Assembly: GCA_002346545.1 (NCBI GenBank)
Contig: DEAA01000033.1
Span: 1 to 9,236 of the forward strand
From: Acidobacteria bacterium UBA2994
GTDB lineage: Bacteria; Acidobacteriota; Vicinamibacteria; Vicinamibacterales; UBA8438
DNA length: 9,236 bases
Direction: 5' to 3'
A program made the translations under genes and the position numbers. Within the stretch, counting starts at the first letter, position 1. Every line of letters begins with the position of its first letter. Shown here piece by piece: positions 1 to 5,893 of this stretch. The notes beneath the pieces are model-generated. The model was not told the origin of the DNA. It searched no databases and was given only the letters and a program-made list of their open reading frames with translations.

Positions 1-377
1 AGGGTGAGCGCCAGCCACTGCCAGTAATCGAACTGCAGCATAGGAACCATCGACAGCACCGCGACGGGCGCGGACAGAGCGGTGCTGATCAGCAGACGCT
101 GCCGCAGCGACACCAAGTCGCGGTCCACCGGCGTACCTGGTTCACCCGTGACCTCAGCGACCGGCGGTGCAGGGAGTGCCGCCTGGTAGCCTGCGGATTC
201 AACCGCGGCAATCAACGTGGCCGAGTCGACGTCCTCACCGCGCACGCGAGCTTTCTCGGTGGCGTAGTTGACGGTCGCTTCCACACCGGGGAGCTTGTTG
301 AGCTTGCGCTCGATCCGCGTCGCACACGACGTGCAGGTCATCCCGGTGATGTCGAGCTCGACATCGACCGTGCTCAT
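1..377 (-). CDS. copA: Copper-exporting P-type ATPase CopA, N-terminal part (cut by left edge)
   Basis: Translation from the ATG at 377 gives 125 residues before the window ends. Residues 3-70 form a heavy-metal-associated (HMA) domain with the Cu(I)-binding GMTCTSC motif at 12-18 (Cys15, Cys18). A charged linker follows, and the first membrane helix begins near residue 95. P1B-1 ATPases with this layout pump Cu(I) out of the cytoplasm; the CPC, DKTGT and GDGxND motifs would lie beyond the edge, so the class is inferred from the HMA domain and the copper operon around it. Its ATG overlaps the copZ stop in an ATGA, so translation is probably coupled to copZ. It is the last visible gene of csoR-copZ-copA and should be derepressed with them by copper. 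Another soft-metal specificity cannot be excluded from this fragment. Confidence 0.9.
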   Translation of the reverse strand, partial: MSTVDVELDITGMTCTSCATRIERKLNKLPGVEATVNYATEKARVRGEDVDSATLIAAVESAGYQAALPAPPVAEVTGEPGTPVDRDLVSLRQRLLISTALSAPVAVLSMVPMLQFDYWQWLALT

Positions 378-700
378 GCGGGGGCGCTCGCTAGAGAGTA
401 GCCAGCATCCTCGACGGCGGCCTGCACCGCGGCGGTATCGATGGGCGTCGCGCTGTGGATCGTGACTCTGGATATGCCGCCGGCGTTCAGATCCACCGCG
501 ACGCTTTCGACACCATCGATCGCGGACAGCTCCTCTGTGACGCTCGACACGCAGTGCGAGCACGTCATCCCGGCTACAAGGACGTCTGTGGTGACCGCGG
601 CGGAGGTGGATGCGGACGCGTCCGTCGTCGAGGAAGTGGTGACGCAACACGCGCAGCTCGCGTTGATGTCCTTCAGGCCCAGGTCAATGCTTTCGGTCAT
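374..700 (-). CDS. copZ: Copper chaperone CopZ-like HMA protein with an extra CxCC motif
   Basis: This is a 108-residue protein. Residues 38-105 are one HMA fold with GMTCSHC at 44-50 (Cys47, Cys50), the Cu(I) site of CopZ/Atx1 chaperones. The start at 700 is chosen because GAGGAG lies 8 bases upstream; the frame stays open to 805, but that stretch overlaps the csoR 3' end and codes for nothing HMA-like. Classical CopZ proteins are about 70 residues. Here an added N-terminal stretch carries C16-A-C18-C19, followed by a Ser/Thr/Ala-rich linker at about 21-37. The chaperone is expected to carry cytoplasmic Cu(I) to CopA, encoded just downstream with a 4-base ATGA overlap, and perhaps to CsoR, encoded 28 bases upstream. 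The extra cysteines may form a second metal site (inference). Confidence 0.93.
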   Translation of the reverse strand: MTESIDLGLKDINASCACCVTTSSTTDASASTSAAVTTDVLVAGMTCSHCVSSVTEELSAIDGVESVAVDLNAGGISRVTIHSATPIDTAAVQAAVEDAGYSLASAPA

Positions 701-728
701 GGCGTGCTCCTCTTTAGAGTGCGTGCGG

Positions 729-1010
729 TTAGGAACGGACGAGGCGGGCGATCGCATCGTTGGCCTCACGGATCTTCTCGGCGGCAACTTGGCCACCTTC
801 GGCACTCGCCTCCGCGACGCAGTGGCTCAGATGATCACCCAGAAGCGAGAGCGCGACTGTCTCCAAAGCTTTCGTCGCCGCGGACACCTGCGTGAGGATG
901 TCGATGCAGTATTTGTCTTCATCGACCATCCGCGCGATGCCGCGCACCTGGCCCTCGACCCGGCGTAGCCGCTTCTGCAGATCGTCCTTATTACCCTCGT
1001 ATCCGTTCAC
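729..1010 (-). CDS. csoR: Copper-sensing transcriptional repressor CsoR
   Basis: This 93-residue all-helical protein has the CsoR/RcnR (DUF156) layout: a basic LQKRLRRVEGQVRGI stretch in helix 1, then the Cu(I) ligands Cys35, His60 and Cys64. Their spacing (25 and 4 residues) equals that of Mycobacterium tuberculosis CsoR (Cys36, His61, Cys65), so it should sense Cu(I) rather than Ni/Co (RcnR) or persulfide (CstR). In the family, apo-CsoR represses and Cu(I) releases it from DNA. The start is a GTG at 1010. No Shine-Dalgarno is well placed, but a -10 box ends 7 bases upstream, so a leaderless mRNA is likely. A matching operator overlaps the promoter, implying autoregulation of csoR-copZ-copA. 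Confidence 0.95.
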   Translation of the reverse strand: MNGYEGNKDDLQKRLRRVEGQVRGIARMVDEDKYCIDILTQVSAATKALETVALSLLGDHLSHCVAEASAEGGQVAAEKIREANDAIARLVRS

Positions 1011-1045
1011 ATCTATACCATACCCCCCTAGGGTATGATAGGCAA
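1010..1045 (-). promoter_or_regulatory. csoR-copZ-copA promoter, likely leaderless
   Basis: Read on the minus strand, TTGCCT (1045-1040) is followed after exactly 17 bases by TATGGT (1022-1017). The expected start of transcription, about 7 bases on, falls at the GTG start codon at 1010. This fits a housekeeping-type promoter giving a leaderless mRNA, common in actinobacteria. The call rests on hexamer match and spacing only. Confidence 0.6.
1019..1037. promoter_or_regulatory. CsoR operator (CATACCC-N5-GGGTATG)
   Basis: A perfect 7-base inverted repeat, CATACCC (1019-1025) and GGGTATG (1031-1037), has a 5-base CCCTA spacer. TACCC/GGGTA arms around a G/C-rich tract are the known CsoR recognition pattern. 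The site covers the spacer and part of the -10 box of the csoR promoter, so bound CsoR would block RNA polymerase; Cu(I) binding would release it. It is 78 bases from the cmtR start, so control of cmtR by the same site is unlikely. Confidence 0.82.
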
Positions 1046-1079
1046 CAGGCGAGAGCGGATTCTACGGTTCAGTACAGAT

Positions 1080-1115
1080 TTTCCTGCATTCAGCATCCGC
1101 TGTATAGTTTCGTCA
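1080..1115 (+). promoter_or_regulatory. cmtR promoter with overlapping imperfect inverted repeat
   Basis: TATAGT at 1103-1108 is a good -10 box, preceded by TG at 1101-1102. The expected transcription start falls on the ATG at 1115, and there is no Shine-Dalgarno, so the mRNA is probably leaderless. The best -35 candidate, TTTCCT at 1080-1085, is weak. An imperfect inverted repeat, ATTCAGC (1088-1094) and GCTGTAT (1099-1105) with spacer ATCC, matches at 6 of 7 pairs and overlaps the -10 box. It is the natural candidate for the CmtR-like repressor's own site. Confidence 0.5.
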
Positions 1116-1444
1116 TGACCGCCACCGCGACACACACCGCGGCACTGGCCCGCCTCGGCCACGCCCTCTCTGACTCCACGCGCACGGGCGTCCTGTTGGC
1201 GCTGCGAGAAGCTCCCGCCTATCCCTCCGACCTGGCAGATGCTCTCGGCGTCTCCCGACAGGTCATGTCGAACCAGCTGGCGTGCCTGCGTGGCTGCGGC
1301 CTCGTCGAGGCCGTGCCCGATGGGCGACGCACCTGGTACCGACTTGCGGACGCTCACCTGTCCCCCGCCCTTGACGAGCTGCTGCGCGTCGTCCTCTACG
1401 TCGAGCCCGGCTGCTGCGCCGGAGAGAGCTGCACCTGCGCATGA
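1115..1444 (+). CDS. cmtR: CmtR-like ArsR/SmtB-family Cd(II)/Pb(II)-sensing repressor
   Basis: This is a 109-residue winged-helix protein. The recognition helix region reads SRQVMSNQLACLRGCGLV (about 47-64), with Cys57 and Cys61 in the same place as the Cd/Pb ligands Cys57 and Cys61 of M. tuberculosis CmtR. The third CmtR ligand (Cys102) has counterparts in a C-terminal cluster, Cys100, Cys101, Cys106 and Cys108. Family members repress the adjacent exporter gene and leave DNA on Cd(II) or Pb(II) binding. The gene starts at 1115, probably leaderless, and its stop overlaps the next gene in an ATGA, so the two are co-translated. The extra cysteine pair at the C-terminus may alter affinity or metal choice (inference). 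A different thiophilic metal remains possible. Confidence 0.9.
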   Translation: MTATATHTAALARLGHALSDSTRTGVLLALREAPAYPSDLADALGVSRQVMSNQLACLRGCGLVEAVPDGRRTWYRLADAHLSPALDELLRVVLYVEPGCCAGESCTCA

Positions 1445-2124
1445 CGACCACCGCTTCCCGGCTCACTGACGATCGCCGGCTGGTTCTGCAACGCCGCATC
1501 CGCTGGATCGTCACCGCGACGATCGCCTACAACCTGGTCGAGGCCGTGGTCGCGATCGCCGCCGGCACGGTGGCATCGTCAGCCGCGCTAATCGGATTCG
1601 GCCTGGACTCGACGATCGAAGTTCTGTCGGCGGCCGCGGTCGCCTGGCAGTTCACCCGCCGGGATCCCGAGCGGTGGGAGAAGGGCACGCTCCGCGTGAT
1701 CGCGGCCGCCTTCTTCGCTCTCGCTGCGTACGTCACGGTCACTTCGGTGCTCGCTCTCGTCGGCCAGGTCGACGTCGAGCACTCGACTCTCGGCATCGTC
1801 ATCACCGCTCTCAGCGTCGTCATCATGCCGTTCCTCTCCCTGGCTGAACGTCGCGCCGGTCGCGAGCTGGGATCGACCACGGCCGTCGCGGACTCCAAGC
1901 AGACACTCATCTGCACATACCTCTCCGCGGCCGTGCTGGTGGGCCTTGTCGTCAACAGTCTCTTTGGCTGGTGGTGGGCCGACGCGATCGCCGGCCTCGT
2001 CATCGCTGCCTTCGCGATCCGGGAGGGCATCGAGGCGTGGCGCGGCGACGCCTGCGCCACGTCGGTCGGAATGCTCTTGGAAGACGAGCACGACGACGAC
2101 GAGCACTACCACCACGAGCACTGA
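1441..2124 (+). CDS. Short CDF-like cation efflux transporter with His/Asp/Glu-rich tail
   Basis: This 227-residue membrane protein has about six predicted helices and resembles the transmembrane half of cation diffusion facilitators. Helix 2 carries GFGLDSTIE (52-60), where classical CDF proteins have HxxxD or DxxxD; here the pair is Asp56 and Glu60. The helix 5 site reads ADSKQT (150-155), with Asp151 where His or Asp normally sits and Thr155 where Asp is expected. The usual ferredoxin-like cytoplasmic domain is missing. Instead residues 214-227 form a short tail with five His and eight Asp/Glu. CDF proteins exchange metal for protons across the cytoplasmic membrane. Placed directly behind a CmtR-like sensor with an ATGA overlap, this one probably exports Cd, Pb or Zn (inference). 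The frame continues past its TGA into the DsbA-like gene. Confidence 0.85.
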   Translation: MTTTASRLTDDRRLVLQRRIRWIVTATIAYNLVEAVVAIAAGTVASSAALIGFGLDSTIEVLSAAAVAWQFTRRDPERWEKGTLRVIAAAFFALAAYVTVTSVLALVGQVDVEHSTLGIVITALSVVIMPFLSLAERRAGRELGSTTAVADSKQTLICTYLSAAVLVGLVVNSLFGWWWADAIAGLVIAAFAIREGIEAWRGDACATSVGMLLEDEHDDDEHYHHEH

Positions 2125-2772
2125 GCCGGGAAGACCGCCGCTAAACCGCTGATCGCAGCGGCCGCCGTTCTCGTCGCCCTCGTCCTCGACGGCCTGATCT
2201 ACATCCTCATTGACCGCGCGCAGGCACCTGATCCCGCAACGGCCAGCGTCATCCGATCGGACTCACACGTGCTCGATGACGGCGGCACCGACGCTGTAAC
2301 CATCGTGGAGTTCTTGGACTTCGAATGCGAGGCGTGCGGCGCGTACTACCCCGTTGTCGAAGAGCTGCGCGATAAGTACGCCGGGCGCATCACCTATGCC
2401 GTGCGCTACTTCCCCCTGCCCGGCCACTTCAACTCAACCCATGCAGCGGTCGCCGCCGAAGCCGCCGCTCAACAGGGCCGGTTCGAGGACATGTATCACC
2501 GGCTGTTCGAGACACAAGCCGAATGGGGCGAGGCCCAGGAATCGCGGGCGGCCCTGTTCCGGGACTACGCCGCGCAGCTCGGGCTCGATCTGGCCGCGTA
2601 CGACGCCGCCGTTGCCGATCCAGCGACCCAAGATCGGGTGAGCTCCGACTTCGAGGAAGGGCGCGCTCTGGGCATCAGCAGCACCCCGACATTCTTCGTC
2701 GACGGGAAGCCGCTCACGATCGAGCGTTGGGACGACCTAGAAACGGCGATCGAAGCCGCGCTCCGAGACTGA
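2125..2772 (+). CDS. Membrane-anchored DsbA-like thioredoxin-fold oxidoreductase, start codon unclear
   Basis: The thioredoxin domain begins near the GTG at 2269 (167 residues from there). It has a CEAC redox motif at residues 20-23, an inserted helical domain, a cis-proline in STPT (Pro140), and a typical C-terminal FFVDGKPL strand. This is the DsbA/Thioredoxin_4 family, which makes or exchanges disulfides in extracytoplasmic proteins. The same frame is open from 2125 and encodes a Lys-containing segment, then a membrane helix at about 2146-2208 (PLIAAAAVLVALVL...) and an exported linker. Without that anchor the enzyme would stay in the cytoplasm, so the anchor is probably real. No ATG, GTG or TTG lies in frame between 2125 and 2268; CTG at 2149 is the nearest alternative and would give 207 residues. 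Readthrough of the TGA at 2122, a rare start, or a damaged start are all open. Coordinates here give the full open stretch. Confidence 0.8.
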   Translation, partial: AGKTAAKPLIAAAAVLVALVLDGLIYILIDRAQAPDPATASVIRSDSHVLDDGGTDAVTIVEFLDFECEACGAYYPVVEELRDKYAGRITYAVRYFPLPGHFNSTHAAVAAEAAAQQGRFEDMYHRLFETQAEWGEAQESRAALFRDYAAQLGLDLAAYDAAVADPATQDRVSSDFEEGRALGISSTPTFFVDGKPLTIERWDDLETAIEAALRD

Positions 2773-3004
2773 CTACACTTGCCGCCACGGTGGCGTGAGC
2801 CGAGACTGTGTGCCGAAACAGGTTCTCCCGAGAAGGGGGTATCGAGACGGCCCTACGTTTCGGGAGCCCTGTCACAGCGCTGACAGCATCGCACCGGAAT
2901 CGATCGTTTCCCGACAAGCAGCGACGCACTCCCCCCAATTGCAGCATCACCCGCCCGTGCAAACGCAAGTAGAAGACCCTCACTATCGGGAGTCTCCGGG
3001 GGCG
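2773..3004. other. Convergent intergenic gap with small inverted repeats, no gene seen
   Basis: This gap lies between the ends of the DsbA-like gene and the minus-strand arsR. It has no supported coding frame. It holds CTCCCGA (2825-2831) paired with TCGGGAG (2860-2866) across 28 bases, CTGTCA (2869-2874) paired with TGACAG (2881-2886) around a 6-base loop, and a small CGCCA/TGGCG hairpin near 2782-2794. None is followed by a T-tract, so a classical intrinsic terminator is not evident. The density of inverted repeats could reflect factor-assisted termination or the remnant of an old insertion. Confidence 0.4.
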
Positions 3005-3343
3005 TCATCCTCCGCCGGGCAGGTGCTCGAGGTGACCGACGGCTTCGTCGAGCAGTTCGGAGACGTGGTCGTCGAAGAGCGAATAGTGAATGTGCCGGCC
3101 GGCGCGCGTGCCGATGACCAGGCTCAGATGCCGCAGCAGCCGCAAATGGTTCGATGTGGTCGTCTGGCCGATGCGCAGATGTTCGCTGAGATCGGTCACG
3201 GTGCTCGGCTGAACACTCAGCGCGCTCAGAATGCGCAACCGCACAGGTGATGCCAGTGCCTGCATGATCTCGGCGAGCCGCTCAGCCTCCGCCACCGACA
3301 GGGAGCCTGCTTCCCGCCGCGTCTCAATACCGGTCATGTTCAT
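3005..3343 (-). CDS. NmtR/CzrA-type ArsR-family Ni/Co/Zn-sensing repressor
   Basis: The protein is 112 residues with the start used here. It has a central winged helix, with TTSNHLRLLRHLSLV as the recognition region. The C-terminal helix carries the alpha-5 metal site D-x-H-x10-H-x2-H, at Asp91, His93, His104 and His107. That is the ligand set of CzrA (Zn/Co) and NmtR (Ni/Co); the alpha-3 Cys site of ArsR/CadC is absent. The start at 3343 is chosen because AAGG ends 7 bases upstream. ATG at 3346, 3337 or 3370 is also in frame, the last giving 121 residues. The gene is divergent from the P1B-4 ATPase gene across an AT-rich region with a palindrome, so it probably represses that operon and itself until Ni, Co or Zn binds. 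Which metal cannot be settled from sequence. Confidence 0.9.
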   Translation of the reverse strand: MNMTGIETRREAGSLSVAEAERLAEIMQALASPVRLRILSALSVQPSTVTDLSEHLRIGQTTTSNHLRLLRHLSLVIGTRAGRHIHYSLFDDHVSELLDEAVGHLEHLPGGG

Positions 3344-3369
3344 CATTGTGCCTTGGATCACGAGAATCA

Positions 3370-3413
3370 TTTACAAATAAACATATCATGATATTCTGAT
3401 GTATTCTGATGGG
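3370..3413. promoter_or_regulatory. Divergent arsR / P1B-4 ATPase promoter-operator region
   Basis: This AT-rich stretch contains the perfect 12-base palindrome ATATCATGATAT (3383-3394), a likely ArsR-family operator. On the plus strand TTTACA (3370-3375) lies 16 bases before TATTCT (3392-3397), which overlaps the palindrome; a second TATTCT at 3402-3407 lies 7 bases before the ATG at 3414 and could give a leaderless mRNA. On the minus strand TATGTT (3385-3380) is a possible -10 box for arsR. Repressor bound at the palindrome would cover promoters in both directions. Confidence 0.6.
3392..3411 (+). repeat. Exact 10-bp tandem duplication at the ATPase start region
   Basis: TATTCTGATG occurs twice, back to back, at 3392-3401 and 3402-3411. 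Each copy carries a -10-like TATTCT and ends in an ATG (3399 and 3409). The first ATG is in frame with the ATPase, while the second opens a two-codon frame that stops within the true start region. The duplication changes the spacing between operator, -10 box and start codon. Confidence 0.9.
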
Positions 3414-5450
3414 ATGACTGCTTCTTCGCCGACGACTAACGCGCCCGCTGCTGAGACGCACGACCATTCCCACGGTTCAGCTCGGTGGGAGCTGTGGTTC
3501 GCAATCGCCGCCGGCGTGACCTACGCCGGCGGGATGATCGCCGAGTTTGCGTTGGGACTGCCAATGGTCGGATGGCCGTTGGTGTTCTTCCTCGCCACCT
3601 ACTTCTTCGGCGGCTTCTTCACGTTCCGCACCGCGATCGCCTCGACGCTGCGCGGCAAGTTCGAGGTCGACTTCCTCATGCTGGTCGCCGCCATCGGCGC
3701 GGCCCTCATCGGCCGGTGGGCGGAAGGGGCGGTGCTGCTGTTCCTGTTCAGCCTCGGCCACGCACTCGAGGAATACGCGCTCAGTCGTGCGAGCAAGTCG
3801 ATCGAATCCCTCGCCGAGCTCGCTCCCCGCAGCGCCCTGGTGCGCCGCGGGGACCAAGAACAGGTGGAGGTGCCGGTGGAGGAGGTCGTCGTCGGCGACA
3901 TCGTCATCATCCGCCCGAACTCCCGAATCCCCTCAGACGGGTTCGTGATCGCCGGCGTTTCCGCAGTGGACCAGTCCGCGGTCACCGGAGAGTCGATCCC
4001 GGTGGAGAAGGAGCCGGTGACCGACCCGGAGCGGGCGATGCGCACCGTCGACACCCTGCCCGTCGCAAACCGAGTGTTCGCCGGCACCGTGAACGGGTCC
4101 GGCGTGCTCGAGGTCGAGGTCACCGCGACCGCCGCCGACTCGACGCTCAGCAAGGTCGTCGAACTCGTCCGCTCCGCCGACCAGGCAGCATCCCCGACCC
4201 AACAGTTCATCGACCGGTTCCAGCGTTGGTACGTGCCCGCCGTGATCCTCGGCGTTTCCGTGACCCTCCTGTTCTCCTGGTTCGCGTTCGCGCAGCCGTT
4301 CCCGGACGCGTTCTACCTCGCGATGACGGTCCTCGTCGCCGCCAGCCCCTGTGCCCTCGCGATCGCAACCCCGGCCGCGGTGCTGGCGGGCGTGGCCCGC
4401 GCGGCACGCGCCGGTGTGCTCGTGAAGGGCGGCGCCCCGCTCGAAACGCTCGGACGAGTCAAGGCGATGGCGTTCGACAAGACCGGCACCCTGACCTGGG
4501 GTGCCCCCCGGGTGGCATCCGTCACGCCCGCCGACGATATCCCCGAGTCCGAGCTGATCCGCACTCTCGTCGCCGTCGAATCCCTCAGCGATCACCCTCT
4601 CGCCGAGGCCATCGTCCGCGACCTCGCGCCCCGCGTCCCCCAGACCGAGCGGCTCACCGCGATCGACCTGAACGCGGTCGTCGGTCGCGGCATCACGGCG
4701 ATCGTCGACGGCGAGCGGGTCGACGTCGGCAACCTTCGCATGTTCGACGAGCAGCAGCTCACGCTGACCGGCACGCTGACCGACGCGTACACGCAGGCGC
4801 GGGACTCCGGGCAGACGCTGATGATCGTCCGCCGTGGCGACCGGTTCCTCGGCATCGTCGGCGTGATGGACGCCTCCCGCGCAGAGTCCGCCCAGGTGCT
4901 CAGTGCACTCCGGGGCGCGAACGTGGGGCAACTCGTGATGATCTCCGGCGACAACCAGCGCGTCGCCGACACGGTCGGCCGGGAAGTCGGCGTCGACACC
5001 GCGATCGGTGAGCTGCTCCCCGAGGACAAAGTCACTCGGATCACCCGCCTCGCCGAAACTCACCGACCGATCGCGATGGTCGGCGACGGCGTCAACGACG
5101 CCCCCGCGATGGCACGCGCCGACGTCGGCATCGCAATGGGCGCCGCCGGCTCCACCGTCGCGTTGGAGACCTGTGACATCGCGTTGATGAGCGATGATCT
5201 CGGTCGTGTCCCGTTCGCGGTGCGGCTCAGCCGTGCGACCAGCCGGATCATCCGGCAGAACCTCATCGCCAGCCTCGCGATCGTCGCGTTCCTCATCCTC
5301 GCCACCTTCCTCGGGCTGAACATCGGAGCCGTCGTGCTCATCCACGAAGGCTCCACCCTCATCGTCGTCGCCAACGCCCTCCGCCTGCTCAACTTCGAGC
5401 GCGGCAAGGAGCACCACGGCATCGACCACGAAGACAGACCGACTGCTTGA
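3414..5450 (+). CDS. P1B-4-type heavy-metal ATPase (Co/Ni/Zn/Fe efflux, CtpD/CzcP-like)
   Basis: This is a full-length 678-residue pump. Motifs in order are HDHSH near the N-terminus (His16, 18, 20), TGES (191-194) in the actuator domain, SPC (311-313) in helix 6, DKTGT with the phosphorylated Asp355, the SDHP nucleotide-site histidine (394), GDGVNDAP (557-564), and HEGST (644-648) in the last helix. SPC plus HEGST defines subgroup P1B-4, whose members (CtpD, CoaT, CzcP, PfeT) export Co, Ni, Zn, Fe(II) or Cd. There is no CxxC HMA domain; the short His stretch may bind metal instead. The start at 3414 fits a -10 box 7 bases upstream; ATG at 3399 would add five residues encoded by a tandem repeat. 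It is divergent from the Ni/Co/Zn-type repressor gene and heads a three-gene operon. Exact substrate is open. Confidence 0.95.
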   Translation: MTASSPTTNAPAAETHDHSHGSARWELWFAIAAGVTYAGGMIAEFALGLPMVGWPLVFFLATYFFGGFFTFRTAIASTLRGKFEVDFLMLVAAIGAALIGRWAEGAVLLFLFSLGHALEEYALSRASKSIESLAELAPRSALVRRGDQEQVEVPVEEVVVGDIVIIRPNSRIPSDGFVIAGVSAVDQSAVTGESIPVEKEPVTDPERAMRTVDTLPVANRVFAGTVNGSGVLEVEVTATAADSTLSKVVELVRSADQAASPTQQFIDRFQRWYVPAVILGVSVTLLFSWFAFAQPFPDAFYLAMTVLVAASPCALAIATPAAVLAGVARAARAGVLVKGGAPLETLGRVKAMAFDKTGTLTWGAPRVASVTPADDIPESELIRTLVAVESLSDHPLAEAIVRDLAPRVPQTERLTAIDLNAVVGRGITAIVDGERVDVGNLRMFDEQQLTLTGTLTDAYTQARDSGQTLMIVRRGDRFLGIVGVMDASRAESAQVLSALRGANVGQLVMISGDNQRVADTVGREVGVDTAIGELLPEDKVTRITRLAETHRPIAMVGDGVNDAPAMARADVGIAMGAAGSTVALETCDIALMSDDLGRVPFAVRLSRATSRIIRQNLIASLAIVAFLILATFLGLNIGAVVLIHEGSTLIVVANALRLLNFERGKEHHGIDHEDRPTA

Positions 5451-5893
5451 AGCAGGACTCGCGCGCTGGTGGAATGGGCAGGATGATCACGCCCAGCCCG
5501 CGCCTGCCACGATCACTAGCGCGACGGGCCGTTGGCGCGTCGATGATTGCGCCGGGAGCGATCGCAAGCCTCCTTGCAGTTCAACAATTCGCAGGACTCC
5601 CACAGGTCACCGGCACTGACCCTGGCCACCTCATTACGCGAGACATCTATCGATACAGCCGAAACCCTCAATACGTCGGCCTGGTTGTTGCGCTCACCGG
5701 TCTCGCCTTGCTCCGCCCATCCGCGCGGGCATTTCTGCTGGCGGCGATCCTGGCTGCGGTGTACGGAACATGGGTGCCGTGCGAAGAAACGTACCTCGAA
5801 CGTCACTTCGGCGCCCGCTACGTCCGCTATCGTCGAGCCACCCCGCGCTGGTTCGGAGTTCCGTACCGCAACACAGACACGAGACGCGACTAG
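5447..5893 (+). CDS. Isoprenylcysteine methyltransferase-like membrane protein, N-terminus probably shortened
   Basis: This is 148 residues from the TTG at 5447. The C-terminal half has the features of the ICMT/PEMT methyltransferase family: IYRYSRNPQYVGL (67-79) with the RNPxY signature, two membrane helices, then CEETYLERHFGARYVRYRRATPRW (112-135) with the Glu pair and basic Tyr/Arg stretch expected to contact S-adenosylmethionine and the acceptor. Full relatives usually run near 200 residues with one or two more N-terminal helices; here only one helix (about 28-50) precedes the RNP motif. The TTG overlaps the ATPase stop in a TTGA; ATG at 5474 or 5483 (GGTGGA 9 bases before the latter) are alternatives. 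Substrate is unknown; bacterial members do not necessarily modify prenylcysteine. It may be a truncated, possibly inactive copy. Confidence 0.75.
   Translation: MKQDSRAGGMGRMITPSPRLPRSLARRAVGASMIAPGAIASLLAVQQFAGLPQVTGTDPGHLITRDIYRYSRNPQYVGLVVALTGLALLRPSARAFLLAAILAAVYGTWVPCEETYLERHFGARYVRYRRATPRWFGVPYRNTDTRRD

Noticed and set aside
701..805. Upstream extension of the copZ frame
   Set aside because: It overlaps the csoR 3' end, encodes no HMA sequence, and a strong GAGGAG site lies right before the ATG at 700.
2122..2124. TGA as a selenocysteine codon joining the transporter and DsbA-like protein
   Set aside because: I see no SECIS-like hairpin right after it, and a selenocysteine at the end of a His-rich tail has no known precedent; plain readthrough or a damaged start is simpler.
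2795..3250. 151-residue plus-strand frame across the convergent gap and arsR
   Set aside because: It has no recognisable domain and most of it is antisense to the metal-sensing repressor.
3485..5011. 508-residue plus-strand frame overlapping the same ATPase
   Set aside because: Its product is Arg/Pro-rich with no domain, as expected from a shifted frame of GC-rich coding DNA.
3933..5429. 498-residue open frame on the minus strand across the P1B-4 ATPase gene
   Set aside because: It is antisense to a gene with every ATPase motif, and its product is a low-complexity Asp/Glu/Gly/Arg-rich chain typical of GC-rich shadow frames.
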